Of a stretch of DNA of 48,563 bases, positions 11,201-19,007 are shown in pieces (positions within the stretch are counted from its first letter, which is position 1; the number at the start of each line of letters is the position of its first letter). The notes beneath the pieces are model-generated. The model was not told where the DNA came from, ran no database searches, and saw nothing but the letters and a program-made list of their open reading frames with translations. The position numbers were made by a program, and so were the translations under genes. Source of the DNA: Candidatus Cloacimonadota bacterium (lineage in GTDB: Bacteria > Cloacimonadota > Cloacimonadia > Cloacimonadales > TCS61); NCBI GenBank assembly GCA_021736135.1, contig JAIPGO010000019.1:1-48563 (forward strand), written 5' to 3'.

Positions 11201-11684
11201 CATTGCTGTCACGAACCGATATACCGATAGGAGAACCTTCAATGACTGCCTCGCTCAAAGCCACGCTCTCATCAAGTGCTTTGGTGGTTAATTTATGTTC
11301 TTTCCGAAAGGCTTTCTCCAGTAATTCCCGTTCTACTGCCGGAACTAGACGATGCAGTTTATCTTTCAGGATATAATCCTGGGCTCCAGCTTTTAAAACA
11401 GCTACCGCAATATCTTCACCCATAGTTCCCGAAACCATGATAAAGGGAATATCTATTCCGCTAGCCTTCAATATTTCTAGTCCGTCTATTCCGGTAAATT
11501 GAGGCATGGAGTAATCTGATACAACCAGGTCCCACTTTTCTTTTGCCAGAGCTTCTTTCATTTTTTCCGCAGTAAAAACTCGCGTATAAATGAGATTTGG
11601 CCAGGCTTTCTTTAATTCTCGCTCTACTAACAAAGCATCAGACGGATTATCTTCCAACATTAAAAACTTTAGCGTTTTTTCCAT
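8268..11684 (-). CDS. Hybrid sensor histidine kinase, REC-PAS-GAF-PAS-PAS-GAF-HisKA-HATPase
   Basis: Soluble 1138-residue sensor kinase. In order: a receiver domain (acid pocket E11/D12, phospho-acceptor D57 in VVSDYSMP, switch S85, K107); a PAS domain; a GAF domain carrying a Cys-rich CLCGH stretch; two PAS domains; a second GAF domain; then a transmitter with the H-box IAHHWRQPLN (His at about 927-928), an N-box in NVITNAFD and the ATP-binding DNGGG at about 1074. There are no membrane segments, so it should sense cytoplasmic signals. I chose the ATG at 11684 because AGGAG lies 4 nt upstream; an in-frame extension to 11732 has no ribosome binding site. A receiver at the N-terminus means it may itself be switched by another kinase. 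The transmitter half is clearly paralogous to the kinase upstream at 11866-13416, suggesting duplication followed by insertion of sensor domains. The signal and target are unknown; no partner response regulator is in the window. Confidence 0.9.
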   Translation of the reverse strand: MEKTLKFLMLEDNPSDALLVERELKKAWPNLIYTRVFTAEKMKEALAKEKWDLVVSDYSMPQFTGIDGLEILKASGIDIPFIMVSGTMGEDIAVAVLKAGAQDYILKDKLHRLVPAVERELLEKAFRKEHKLTTKALDESVALSEAVIEGSPIGISVRDSNGRLLLFNKAWQRIWEYSDLQIEEQKRVRTELKFNRRDNYLGKYQDNIKQVYNDGIEFLVPEIKLSQDKTRRAEWVSQHFYALKNEKNEVERVVVLTEDISKRKQSENRQQLNSKILSILNRKEDWQLLLDEIVHEIWDLTDFKAVGIRLVSENDFPYQSTKGFSDEFLAAENSLLKVVDNKLLPAAPGCDQLVCLCGHVIRQDYDPTLPYFTKEGSFWCNDIEELVTNLRLNKIDLISRTSCIKSGYGSFAIIPLKAGTEIKGLLQFNNYEKNTFTEEIIQFFEEIGVTIGLAFQRIESERRLKASEEQFRSLYENSIMGIFRLSAEGRIMMMNPCLLALLGYKDLQEFETHQESPSEDFLRITRKLYNNIMVDRNQIHQFEAGWIRQDGKNIFVRTTAKEIVNEKDEILYIDGSIEDRTDRMKAARALLESREMYRSLVEKANVGIVTDDLNGNITYFNTKFAELLGYTQEEMSGLTYKDIFHPDDLQEMFSHHNLRVNGKSAPARYVLRGLRKDGTIIDLEIAVDQLLDDEFSIIGTRAFLWDVTSRRQTQLIQKAIYDISTTVRSSESLNELYGKIKEILNTVIDTTNIFVALYDDEKDELSLPFEVDEKDSYDTSPAGKTLTSYVIKQGKPMLFTASDMEKLETAGETENVGSPSQIWLGAPLKTANRIIGLISVQSYDNPQLYSEKDLEILAFVSNEIALAIEKKRSEDNLKVTHNELIKLHHDLEKKVELAVAELRQKDHIIISQSRQAAIGDMISQIAHHWRQPLNIIGVTFQSIREAFEFDELTQEYMDEKTKVTMNILQSLSKTIDDFRNFYQQEEYSHTFDIRETIENTLFLVQSQFENSNIKLVTDIPVTTMVQGSQNEFSQAFLNVITNAFDILLERSIADPHVKVTLSLTKSKVRIVISDNGGGIDKDIQDKLFDLYISTKKGLNNTGVGLYMSKTLIEKNLNGSLVAINTPEGADFIIELPLK

Positions 11685-11865
11685 AAAACTCCTGCTAACA
11701 ATACTATCTATACTTTCAAGCAAAACACACAATAATATTTAGAAAGTCAATGTTTTTATTCTGGAGGTAACAAAAACGAACAATCCTGAATTTTATGTTA
11801 TCCTGGCAGATCAGTCTCCATTTTGTCTCACCTAAAATAAGTCTCTTATTTACTGGATATTGTAT

Positions 11866-13416
11866 TTATAATATTATCTTAAATTCTGCACCATCTTTAT
11901 GATCAATAACTTCGATTTTTCCTCCCATGTTTTTCTCTATTATGAGCTGCGACATATATAATCCTGTACCGGTATTATTTAAATTTTTCTTAGTTGAAGT
12001 ATACAATTCAAAGATATAGTCCCGGATAGAAGGTTCAATTCCACCGCCATTATCACTAATGGAAATGATAATTTTGCCGTTTTCTTCTTTGCAGTTCACT
12101 TTTATGCAAGGCTCTTTAACTTCTCTAATAATCAAAATTTCACAGGCATTAGTAATAATATTCTGCAGCGCCTGGTAAAACTCAGCGGCAAATCCTGATA
12201 TGTAACTGTCACTGGGCATATCAAGCTCAATTTTTATTACCTGATGTTCAAAACGTGCTCTAATATCTGAGAGCAATTCTACCATAAGATTGCGGATACT
12301 GAATTCCCGTTTGAGTGAATCCTGTTTATAAAATGTTCGGAACTCTTCTATGGAGCTTGAAAGCTCATTCAGGATACTCATAGATGCATTTATCTTATCA
12401 TACAGATATTCTTCACTAAGCTCTCCGAAGTTGAATGCTTCTCCTAATGCCTGTATAGTTACTCCAATCAGATTAAGAGGCTGCCGCCAGTGATGGGCAA
12501 TTCTCGAGAGCATCTCGCCAATGGCAGCCTGACGCGTTTGCTGCAAGATCATATAATCTTTTTTTCTAATTTCACTCACTGCCCTTTCTACTTCGGTTTG
12601 AAGGTTTTGATGAAGGACTTTCAATTTTTTATGTGCTTCCCGCAATTCCACTTCTGCCTGCTTGTGCTTGGTTACGTCTTTCATTATGTGCACAGCATTG
12701 ATCAGTTTCCCGTTTTCATCCAGTATCGGGTCAAGTGTGAGAATGTACCAGCAATTATTGAATCTAATTTCTTCAATTTCACGACGTAAAGATTTCTCCA
12801 TTCTGTAATACGGACAGCTTTCATATTTATCTTCAGGGAATGTCAGCAATTCAAAACAGGTATGCTTTTTCATTTCTTCCTCTGGCAGTCCGAATATCTC
12901 TAAAGCTTTGAGATTACAATGCTTCACTTTACCTCTGGCATCCAGAAGCATGATACTGTCTGCGATAGCAGTAAATGTCTGTTCCCAGGCAAGCTCTGTC
13001 TCCTGTAAGGCTTTCTCTGCGGTTTTTCTTTTATATCGTGTTTCCCACTCGCTCAATTCCCGTTCAATTGCGGGTATAATTCTATCAAGGTTGTCTTTCA
13101 ATATATAATCCTGAGCACCGGCACGCATTACAGATACAGCTTCTTCTTCTCCCATCTTGCCGGAAATCATGATTAGGGGAATATCTTTTTTACTGGCTTT
13201 GAGTATAGCCAAAGCATCAAGACCGTTAAATTGAGGCATGGAATAATCTGATATGATTATATCCCATTTCGAGTCTAACAGAGCTTTTTCCATATCTGCA
13301 GCTTTAAATATACGCAACACATCCACATCGTGCCAGGCTTTTTTTAAATGCCGCTGGATTAACTGACCATCGGTAGAACTATCTTCAAGTAATAATACTC
13401 TCAAAATATTCTTCAT
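11866..13416 (-). CDS. Sensor histidine kinase with N-terminal receiver domain, REC-PAS-HisKA-HATPase
   Basis: 516-residue soluble kinase. The receiver (E11/D12, D57 in IISDYSMP, K107) aligns position for position with that of the larger kinase next to it. A PAS domain (about 145-250) contains CPYYRME; a short coiled-coil linker follows, then the transmitter with H-box IAHHWRQPLN (His about 308-309), N-box in NIITNACEIL and DNGGG ATP-lid motif. AAGGA stands 5 nt before the ATG, supporting the start. It is transcribed toward the larger kinase with 181 bp between them, so the two may be cotranscribed. There is no transmembrane segment. Function beyond phosphotransfer cannot be assigned. Confidence 0.9.
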   Translation of the reverse strand: MKNILRVLLLEDSSTDGQLIQRHLKKAWHDVDVLRIFKAADMEKALLDSKWDIIISDYSMPQFNGLDALAILKASKKDIPLIMISGKMGEEEAVSVMRAGAQDYILKDNLDRIIPAIERELSEWETRYKRKTAEKALQETELAWEQTFTAIADSIMLLDARGKVKHCNLKALEIFGLPEEEMKKHTCFELLTFPEDKYESCPYYRMEKSLRREIEEIRFNNCWYILTLDPILDENGKLINAVHIMKDVTKHKQAEVELREAHKKLKVLHQNLQTEVERAVSEIRKKDYMILQQTRQAAIGEMLSRIAHHWRQPLNLIGVTIQALGEAFNFGELSEEYLYDKINASMSILNELSSSIEEFRTFYKQDSLKREFSIRNLMVELLSDIRARFEHQVIKIELDMPSDSYISGFAAEFYQALQNIITNACEILIIREVKEPCIKVNCKEENGKIIISISDNGGGIEPSIRDYIFELYTSTKKNLNNTGTGLYMSQLIIEKNMGGKIEVIDHKDGAEFKIIL

Positions 13417-14836
13417 TATAATCCTTGATACCCGACCTGCTGCCAGATCAAATTATCTCAATGTATATTAGCCAATTAATTACTTACACAAAACCTGTCA
13501 GCATCAGAACTGTCAAGCCATTACTCGTCTTCAAACTGGCATTTTCCGAAATAAAAAAACATTTCTGCTGCCAAGTTAATATGCACCGCCTGGTATTTCT
13601 GGAGGGGCGCAGATAACGACCATTATCAAATGAACCAGCACGGTTCAATCTTTTAGTAGAGTGTAGAATTGATTTGCGATCTGGTCGTAGTTCTCATTCT
13701 CTGGTCATTTATCATCAAAGTTCGACTCTATATTTAAAATAACAGATGGATACCAGATTGTCCTATTTAAGGATAATTTTCACACAGTCTCCCGAATGGT
13801 TAATAAAAGCATATAGAAAATAATAATTAATATTTCCGGGAGGTGCGAAATATAGCGATATATAAAAAAAAAATAATCAGTTAATTAAATCGTTAATCGT
13901 GAGTCGATAAATTGATAGAAAATTACTATAACAATAGTTCTAATTGAAGGAGATAAACAACAAAAACAATTTTTTGCTAATTGAGAGGCACAGCATTCCC
14001 ATAGCATCCTCAAATTAAGGTAAAAAAATAGCTATATTACTATGGAAAATGAAGTTAAAGAAATACTACAGAAGTAATACAGGAAAATTCATTAAAATGA
14101 ACAAGAAAAGAGAACGAACGTTATAATAATTATAGTCACATCCGGCAGGAAAATGAAGATTAATAAAAGTGGGGGGGAGCAGAAACCTTTTCACCTATAT
14201 TGGCGGCAGTGCGAAAACAATTAACCGATTTAATTTGATGCAGATAATCCATCAACGGCAAGAGTCTTATCCGGAGTACCGTTCACTCTTGTTCTCGGTG
14301 TGGAATTATTTCTTAATAAACCAGCAGAAAGATTACGCACAGTCTCCCAAATGGGATAAAGTAATAGTTGCTCCAAAGAATAAACAACTTTCTCTTAACC
14401 AGTCGTCTTTAAGGAAAGAATATCAATCATCTCTCTTTTTTTACCTCTGAATCCCCTATAAGTTGGACACCGATGACATTTTATATGTTATCGGAGTCCA
14501 GGTTAAAACATTTCTATTGTTTTTTCGGATTTTTGGGAGTGTATTTCGATTATTAAAGGCTTGGAGCGTATTTCCATAGAGTCATTATTATTGATAATTC
14601 AAATAATCAGGGGGAGGAATCGTTGGTTGACAACAGACATTTCGGCAGAGCTGAGAGATAGAATTGGCGAATGAATTATCTTTCTGCGAGGCTGTTCAGG
14701 GATAAAGAGTTTTTCTCAGGCTCAGTGCAGTAACTTGACATAGAGCATATTTTGTAAAAAAGCACAGGTAAAACGAAATGAATATTGACAATTTATAATG
14801 GTGGATTAAAAGGCTATCTTGAAGGAGAATAAGAGT
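13417..14836. other. AT-rich intergenic stretch with no convincing gene
   Basis: About 1.4 kb between the divergent kinase gene and the polysaccharide operon. A 93-codon frame at 14169-14450 starts at a GTG inside a run of seven G (14171-14177), has no ribosome binding site and resembles nothing I recognise, so I do not call it. The words CACAGTCTCCCGAATGG (13783-13799) and CACAGTCTCCCAAATGG (14338-14354) are a near-identical short repeat. A strong hairpin lies at 14464-14500. The stretch should carry the promoters of both flanking transcripts, but no clear sigma-70 pair with normal spacing is seen. Confidence 0.6.
14464..14500. repeat. Long hairpin, related to the one at 32369-32424
   Basis: The arms TGGAC-CCGATGACAT and ATGTTATCGG-GTCCA pair over about 15 bp with one mismatch and one G-T pair, leaving a 5-nt loop. 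No T-run follows directly, so it is not a standard terminator. It shares ACACCGATGA and ATGTTATC, in the same order and in the same arm positions, with the second hairpin. Confidence 0.6.
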
Positions 14837-16594
14837 ATGTTTGCAGTTAAGATGGATAAAGTGCTGTTAGAATATCGTGAAAAGATTCAGTATGCGTTAG
14901 ATTATCTGTTCAGCGTACTTGGTTATCCTTATCGGGTTGTAGAGGAAGAGGGATATATTGAGGCAGGAGAAATACTTTTTCTTTATACTGCCGATCCGCA
15001 GTTAATTGCAAAACATCTGGACAGTAACCCGCGTGGTTTTGCTATTTGCATATTGCATGATCCGTTACATTACGATTACGGTAAGCTATCCAGTGAAGAT
15101 TTTGATAAATATATACATACCTTAAATATAGGTTATAAATTACCTTATATCTGCAGCCGTGAGATAGTGGAACCAATATCACGTTCAATGGATAAGAAGC
15201 ACTCGCAATTCTACGTAGGAGAATTTCACTTTGATCTGATCGGCAACATATTTTTTCATCTTTCCGGGGCGGAGGAAGAGATTTTTAAGAACCGGGATGG
15301 GCATAACCGATATTTGTGGCAGGAATCACCATTTCGGAAGTATTACCAGCAGCCGTTTTTAACGGGTTTGATCAATATAGTGGAACTGTTTTTAACAGAA
15401 GGAGAAACTTATATCCAGAATGCCTTAATCAAAGTTCCGCTTTGGCCCGGTAACAGGCAATATGCGGCAGCGCTCTCCCATAGTGTTGATAAACTGGAAA
15501 AGTGGACAGTACGCCGTTTTTTTAACGGTCTTTTAGACCTGGTTTCAAATATACACCGGGTAAGTTATCACTGGCGCAATATCTGGAGTTTTATCAGGTT
15601 TCTATTCCGTAACTGGGAACCTTACTGGAATTTTGATCTGGTGAGTCGTATAGAAAAGAAGTTAGGATTTGTGAGCACATTTTTCTTTGGTGCGCGGCGG
15701 GACAACAGATATGACATAGATTATGAACTCACGGAAGCCGACCTGATCAAACAGAAACGGGAGCTGCTGGAAAAAGGGCATGAGCTGGGATTATTGAGTT
15801 ATTATGATTCTCTGGGAACAGATGATTATAAAGAGCGAGTGAAAGAGCTGGAAGCATTTGCCGGAATGCGTATCAATGGAGTAAGACAGAATTATTATCG
15901 TAATCAGCCGAACCGTAATTCTGTTTATTATCTAAATGGTGGATTAAACTGGGACAGCAGTCGTGGCATGACAGATATGCGAGGATTTATAAACGGAATA
16001 GGCTATCCTTATCAGCTGGCAGATGAAAGCTGGCAGAAACGGACAGTACTGGAAATCCCGGTTAATTTCTGTGATAAATCACTGAACATAGGGCAGAGCA
16101 ATCTTTCGGAAAGTCAGACAAAAGAGGAGATGCGCAGTATAATAGAGCAGGCGCGAAAATTTCAGGGAATGGCAGTATTTGATTTCTCACTGATGAACTT
16201 TGAAGAAATACCCTATCTGGCGGGATTTTATGAAGAAACATTGAAGAAGCTTCGCGATGATCCCAGCGTGTGGAAAACCTCTCTGGGCAACATTTTTAAC
16301 TGGATACAACAACGAGGCAGTATCAAAATAATATATCAGGGGAGCAAAGTAATTCTACAATTCGGGGCTTGCTTTGATGAACTGACATTATTTATCAAAG
16401 GCTACTGGCAGGTCGTAGAAATAGAAGGGAGAGTTGTAACTGAAGAAGTGCAGGAGGAACTGGATATTTTTTCTGAAAATACGTGGTGGCGTATTGGCAA
16501 AGCGGAGATCCAGATCATCGGCAGGATGCTGAAGCTCCGTAAGATCCAGGCAGGCAGTAAAATTGAACTAGAAGTTGAAAAGATTGGCAAGTGA
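14837..16594 (+). CDS. Polysaccharide deacetylase-family protein, probably catalytically impaired
   Basis: 585 residues with the architecture of long polysaccharide deacetylase-family proteins found in surface-glycan loci: an N-terminal region ending in GNIFFHLSGAEEE (about 135-150) and a C-terminal NodB-like part. The usual T-H-D-V-D motif reads SHSVD here (214-218), so the catalytic-base aspartate is replaced by serine while the metal-ligand aspartate remains. The usual LHSSY-type histidine motif reads GLLSYYDS (318-325), without histidine, and GVRQH reads GVRQN (348-352). I infer loss of, or much changed, hydrolytic activity. I chose the ATG at 14837, 9 nt after AAGGAG; a TTG 18 bp upstream lies before that site. 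It is the first gene of the polysaccharide operon and is 27 bp from the next gene. Confidence 0.72.
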   Translation: MFAVKMDKVLLEYREKIQYALDYLFSVLGYPYRVVEEEGYIEAGEILFLYTADPQLIAKHLDSNPRGFAICILHDPLHYDYGKLSSEDFDKYIHTLNIGYKLPYICSREIVEPISRSMDKKHSQFYVGEFHFDLIGNIFFHLSGAEEEIFKNRDGHNRYLWQESPFRKYYQQPFLTGLINIVELFLTEGETYIQNALIKVPLWPGNRQYAAALSHSVDKLEKWTVRRFFNGLLDLVSNIHRVSYHWRNIWSFIRFLFRNWEPYWNFDLVSRIEKKLGFVSTFFFGARRDNRYDIDYELTEADLIKQKRELLEKGHELGLLSYYDSLGTDDYKERVKELEAFAGMRINGVRQNYYRNQPNRNSVYYLNGGLNWDSSRGMTDMRGFINGIGYPYQLADESWQKRTVLEIPVNFCDKSLNIGQSNLSESQTKEEMRSIIEQARKFQGMAVFDFSLMNFEEIPYLAGFYEETLKKLRDDPSVWKTSLGNIFNWIQQRGSIKIIYQGSKVILQFGACFDELTLFIKGYWQVVEIEGRVVTEEVQEELDIFSENTWWRIGKAEIQIIGRMLKLRKIQAGSKIELEVEKIGK

Positions 16595-16600
16595 ATACTA

Positions 16601-16628
16601 ATTGATAATGGATAATTGATAATGAATA
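16601..16628 (+). repeat. 14-bp tandem duplication before a glycosyltransferase start
   Basis: ATTGATAATGGATA is followed directly by ATTGATAATGAATA, one mismatch apart, filling the space between the stop of the deacetylase-like gene and the ATG at 16622. There is no purine-rich ribosome binding site in this spacer, so the downstream gene may depend on an A/U-rich leader or on translational coupling. Confidence 0.6.
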
Positions 16629-17899
16629 ATTATAGGGTGCTGGTGATTTCATATTTTTTTCCACCTTTGAGTGGTCCAGGTGTGATGCGGGCTTTTAATT
16701 TTGTGAAGAACCTGGGGCGTTTTGGGTGGGAACCGATTGTATTAACCGTGAAAGATATAGAATATGTGGCTCGTGATGAGAAGCTTTTAGAGGAATTAGC
16801 AGGAATTGCCATATATCGCAGCGGTTCGCTTGATCCGATGCGATTATTGCATCTCTGGCGCAAGAGGATGGGAGGCAGGGATATATACCAGGAAGCAGGA
16901 GCGGTAATGAAGAAGCTGGGGCGTGATATATTCCCTATTGATTCCAAACTGGGCTGGCTGTTTTTTGCGCAGCCTCTGGCAAAAAGGCTGTGCCGCATTC
17001 ATAACATAAAAATAATAATAGCTACTATGAGTCCTTATTCCAGCGGAGTTCTGGCATATTTAACAGCAAAAGCTACGGGATTGCCTTACGTGCTTGATTA
17101 CCGTGATCTATGGCGGGGGAAACCGGATATTACTTATGGCAGCAGGTGGCATAAAAAGCTGTCAGTATTCTGGGAAAAAAAGCTCATAGCCAAAGCGGCA
17201 GCAGTAATTCAGGTTACGCAACGCTCAGCAGAGCTGTTTCTGAATATCTATCCCCAGTGCAGTTCAGAAAAAGTGAAAGTAATTTTTAATGGTTATGATG
17301 CAGAGCAGTTTGCAGCAGTAGCACGAAATAGCGAGCCGGAAATCAAGTTTACTTTTGCCGGTCATTTTTATGGAGGGCAAAGCCCGCAATTATTTCTGAA
17401 AGCAGTGCAGAATCTGTATGATAGCGGAGATTTACCGGCAGGAGTGAAATTCAGTTTTGCGGGTAATTATACAGCGGCAATCGAGCATTATTTCACAGAC
17501 GCACCCTATCTGGAACGTCTGCCATACCTGAAATATCAGGATTATATAAAAAAACTTGTTGACAGTGATGTATTATTATTATTCATTTCAAACAATAACA
17601 GCGACATGATAATCGCGCAGAAATTATTTGATTATCTGGCAGCCCGGCATCCCATATTGGCAATGGTGCCAGAACAGGGTGAGACGGCAGAAATTATCAG
17701 GAAATATAAAGCAGGGATAATCTGCAATCCTGATTCACTGGAAAGTATCAGGAATGGAATAAGTGAAATGCTGGCAATAATAACAAAAGGCGAGGTGGAG
17801 CAAAAGTTTCCTTTGCAAACCAATGATTATGGGGAATTTCAACGAAGCCGTCAGGCAGAACAGCTTTCTGAGTTGCTGCAGGAAATAAGCAGTGGCTAA
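16622..17899 (+). CDS. Glycosyltransferase, GT4-like, GT-B fold
   Basis: 425 residues. The N-terminus VLVISYFFPPLSGPGVMR is the typical donor-family opening of GT4-type enzymes in surface-polysaccharide loci; the middle holds YVLDYRDLWRG, and the C-terminal half holds FAGHFYGGQSP and the nucleotide-sugar-binding stretch KLFDYLAARHPILAMV with G-E-T-A-E-I-I. It should transfer a sugar from a nucleotide donor to a growing lipid-linked or cell-wall glycan at the inner membrane. The specific sugar cannot be read. The ATG at 16622 is used because it opens the conserved NNYRVLVIS start; an upstream in-frame TTG at 16616 is less likely. The stop overlaps the next gene's GTG by 8 bp, indicating translational coupling. 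Confidence 0.88.
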   Translation: MNNYRVLVISYFFPPLSGPGVMRAFNFVKNLGRFGWEPIVLTVKDIEYVARDEKLLEELAGIAIYRSGSLDPMRLLHLWRKRMGGRDIYQEAGAVMKKLGRDIFPIDSKLGWLFFAQPLAKRLCRIHNIKIIIATMSPYSSGVLAYLTAKATGLPYVLDYRDLWRGKPDITYGSRWHKKLSVFWEKKLIAKAAAVIQVTQRSAELFLNIYPQCSSEKVKVIFNGYDAEQFAAVARNSEPEIKFTFAGHFYGGQSPQLFLKAVQNLYDSGDLPAGVKFSFAGNYTAAIEHYFTDAPYLERLPYLKYQDYIKKLVDSDVLLLFISNNNSDMIIAQKLFDYLAARHPILAMVPEQGETAEIIRKYKAGIICNPDSLESIRNGISEMLAIITKGEVEQKFPLQTNDYGEFQRSRQAEQLSELLQEISSG

Positions 17900-19007
17900 G
17901 AAGAAATTATTGCATATTCAATTATTACCCCTTTTATCGGGTGTACAGAACATGATGCTGGAGCTATTGAGTCATCTGGACAGGGAGGAGTATGAGATTT
18001 TTGTTCTCAGCAAACCGGGAGGTCCGCTGGTAGAAGCGGTAAAGACTGCGGGTTATCATTATTTACCAATGCCATCTTTACGAAGGAATATATCGCCTTG
18101 GGATTTTGTAGCCTTCTGGGAGATATATCTGTTAGTGCGGAAATACCGGTTTGACATAGTACATACGCATTCCAGCAAGACCGGTTTTCTGGGCAGGATT
18201 GCGGCTCGTCTGGGTGGTGTTCGCAAGGTAGTGCATACGGTACATGGTTTTGCTATTCATGAGCAACAACCTGGTTTCAACAACCTGGTTTATATTTTTT
18301 TGGAACGATTAGCCTCGCAATTCTGTGACCGGATTATTTTCGTGAATAATTTTGAGAGGAAGTTTGCCCTGAAAAAACATATTGTTACTGCTCAGAAATC
18401 CTGTACAATATATAACACGGTAAATCCGGATAAATTCAATAGTGGTCAACGGAACTACGCGAATCGCAATTATGTTGAACAACCTTTCACAATTGGCAGC
18501 GTTTTACGTTTTACAACTCAGAAGAATATGATCAATACGGTACGAGCTGCGATAAAAGTCTGTAAGCAGCGGGAACAAGTCCGTTTTATATTTATCGGAG
18601 ACGGGGAGCAGTATCTAATGTGCAAACAGCTTGTGGAACATGAGAATCTCAATACACGCATCCTTTTAACCGGCTGGCAGCAGGAAATTGAGCTGCTATT
18701 GCCGAAATTTGATGTGTTCCTTTTATATTCGCGCTGGGAAGGTTTACCTATTTCCATTCTGGAAGCGATGGCCTGTTCCCTTCCGGTGGTTTGCTCAGAT
18801 ATCAAGGGAAATAATGAATTGGTGGATGCCGAAAACGGCATCCTGATACCTATTAATAAAGAAGAGGAACTGGTGAAGGAACTGGTGAAACTACCTGAGC
18901 GGCGTGCTGATCTGCAAAAGTGGTCACTTGGTTCGAGACGGAAAGTGGAAGAGAAATTCGGAAGTGAACGTTTCGTAAATGAATATCGAGAAGTATATGA
19001 GCATTAG
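17892..19007 (+). CDS. Glycosyltransferase family 4
   Basis: 371 residues with both halves of a GT4 enzyme: an N-terminal domain with LLPLLSGVQNMML, DIVHTHSSKTG and a VVHTVHGFA stretch, and a C-terminal domain with FIGDG and the signature EGLPISILEAMACSLPVV (the E-x7-E nucleotide-sugar-binding motif). It retains the configuration of retaining alpha-glycosyltransferases. It starts at a GTG at 17892 overlapping the previous stop by 8 bp; MAKKKLLHIQ then follows as the expected N-terminus. It is the second of four glycosyltransferases in the operon and overlaps the following membrane transferase gene. Confidence 0.9.
   Translation: MAKKKLLHIQLLPLLSGVQNMMLELLSHLDREEYEIFVLSKPGGPLVEAVKTAGYHYLPMPSLRRNISPWDFVAFWEIYLLVRKYRFDIVHTHSSKTGFLGRIAARLGGVRKVVHTVHGFAIHEQQPGFNNLVYIFLERLASQFCDRIIFVNNFERKFALKKHIVTAQKSCTIYNTVNPDKFNSGQRNYANRNYVEQPFTIGSVLRFTTQKNMINTVRAAIKVCKQREQVRFIFIGDGEQYLMCKQLVEHENLNTRILLTGWQQEIELLLPKFDVFLLYSRWEGLPISILEAMACSLPVVCSDIKGNNELVDAENGILIPINKEEELVKELVKLPERRADLQKWSLGSRRKVEEKFGSERFVNEYREVYEH

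Noticed and set aside
14169-14450. 93-codon plus-strand frame beginning in a run of seven G
   Set aside because: GTG start inside a homopolymer, no ribosome binding site, no membrane or domain pattern, in a stretch that otherwise looks non-coding.
14461-14503. Integron attC site
   Set aside because: The hairpin has GTTGGAC on the left but no matching RYYYAAC/GTTRRRY pair in the right place, and there is no integrase.
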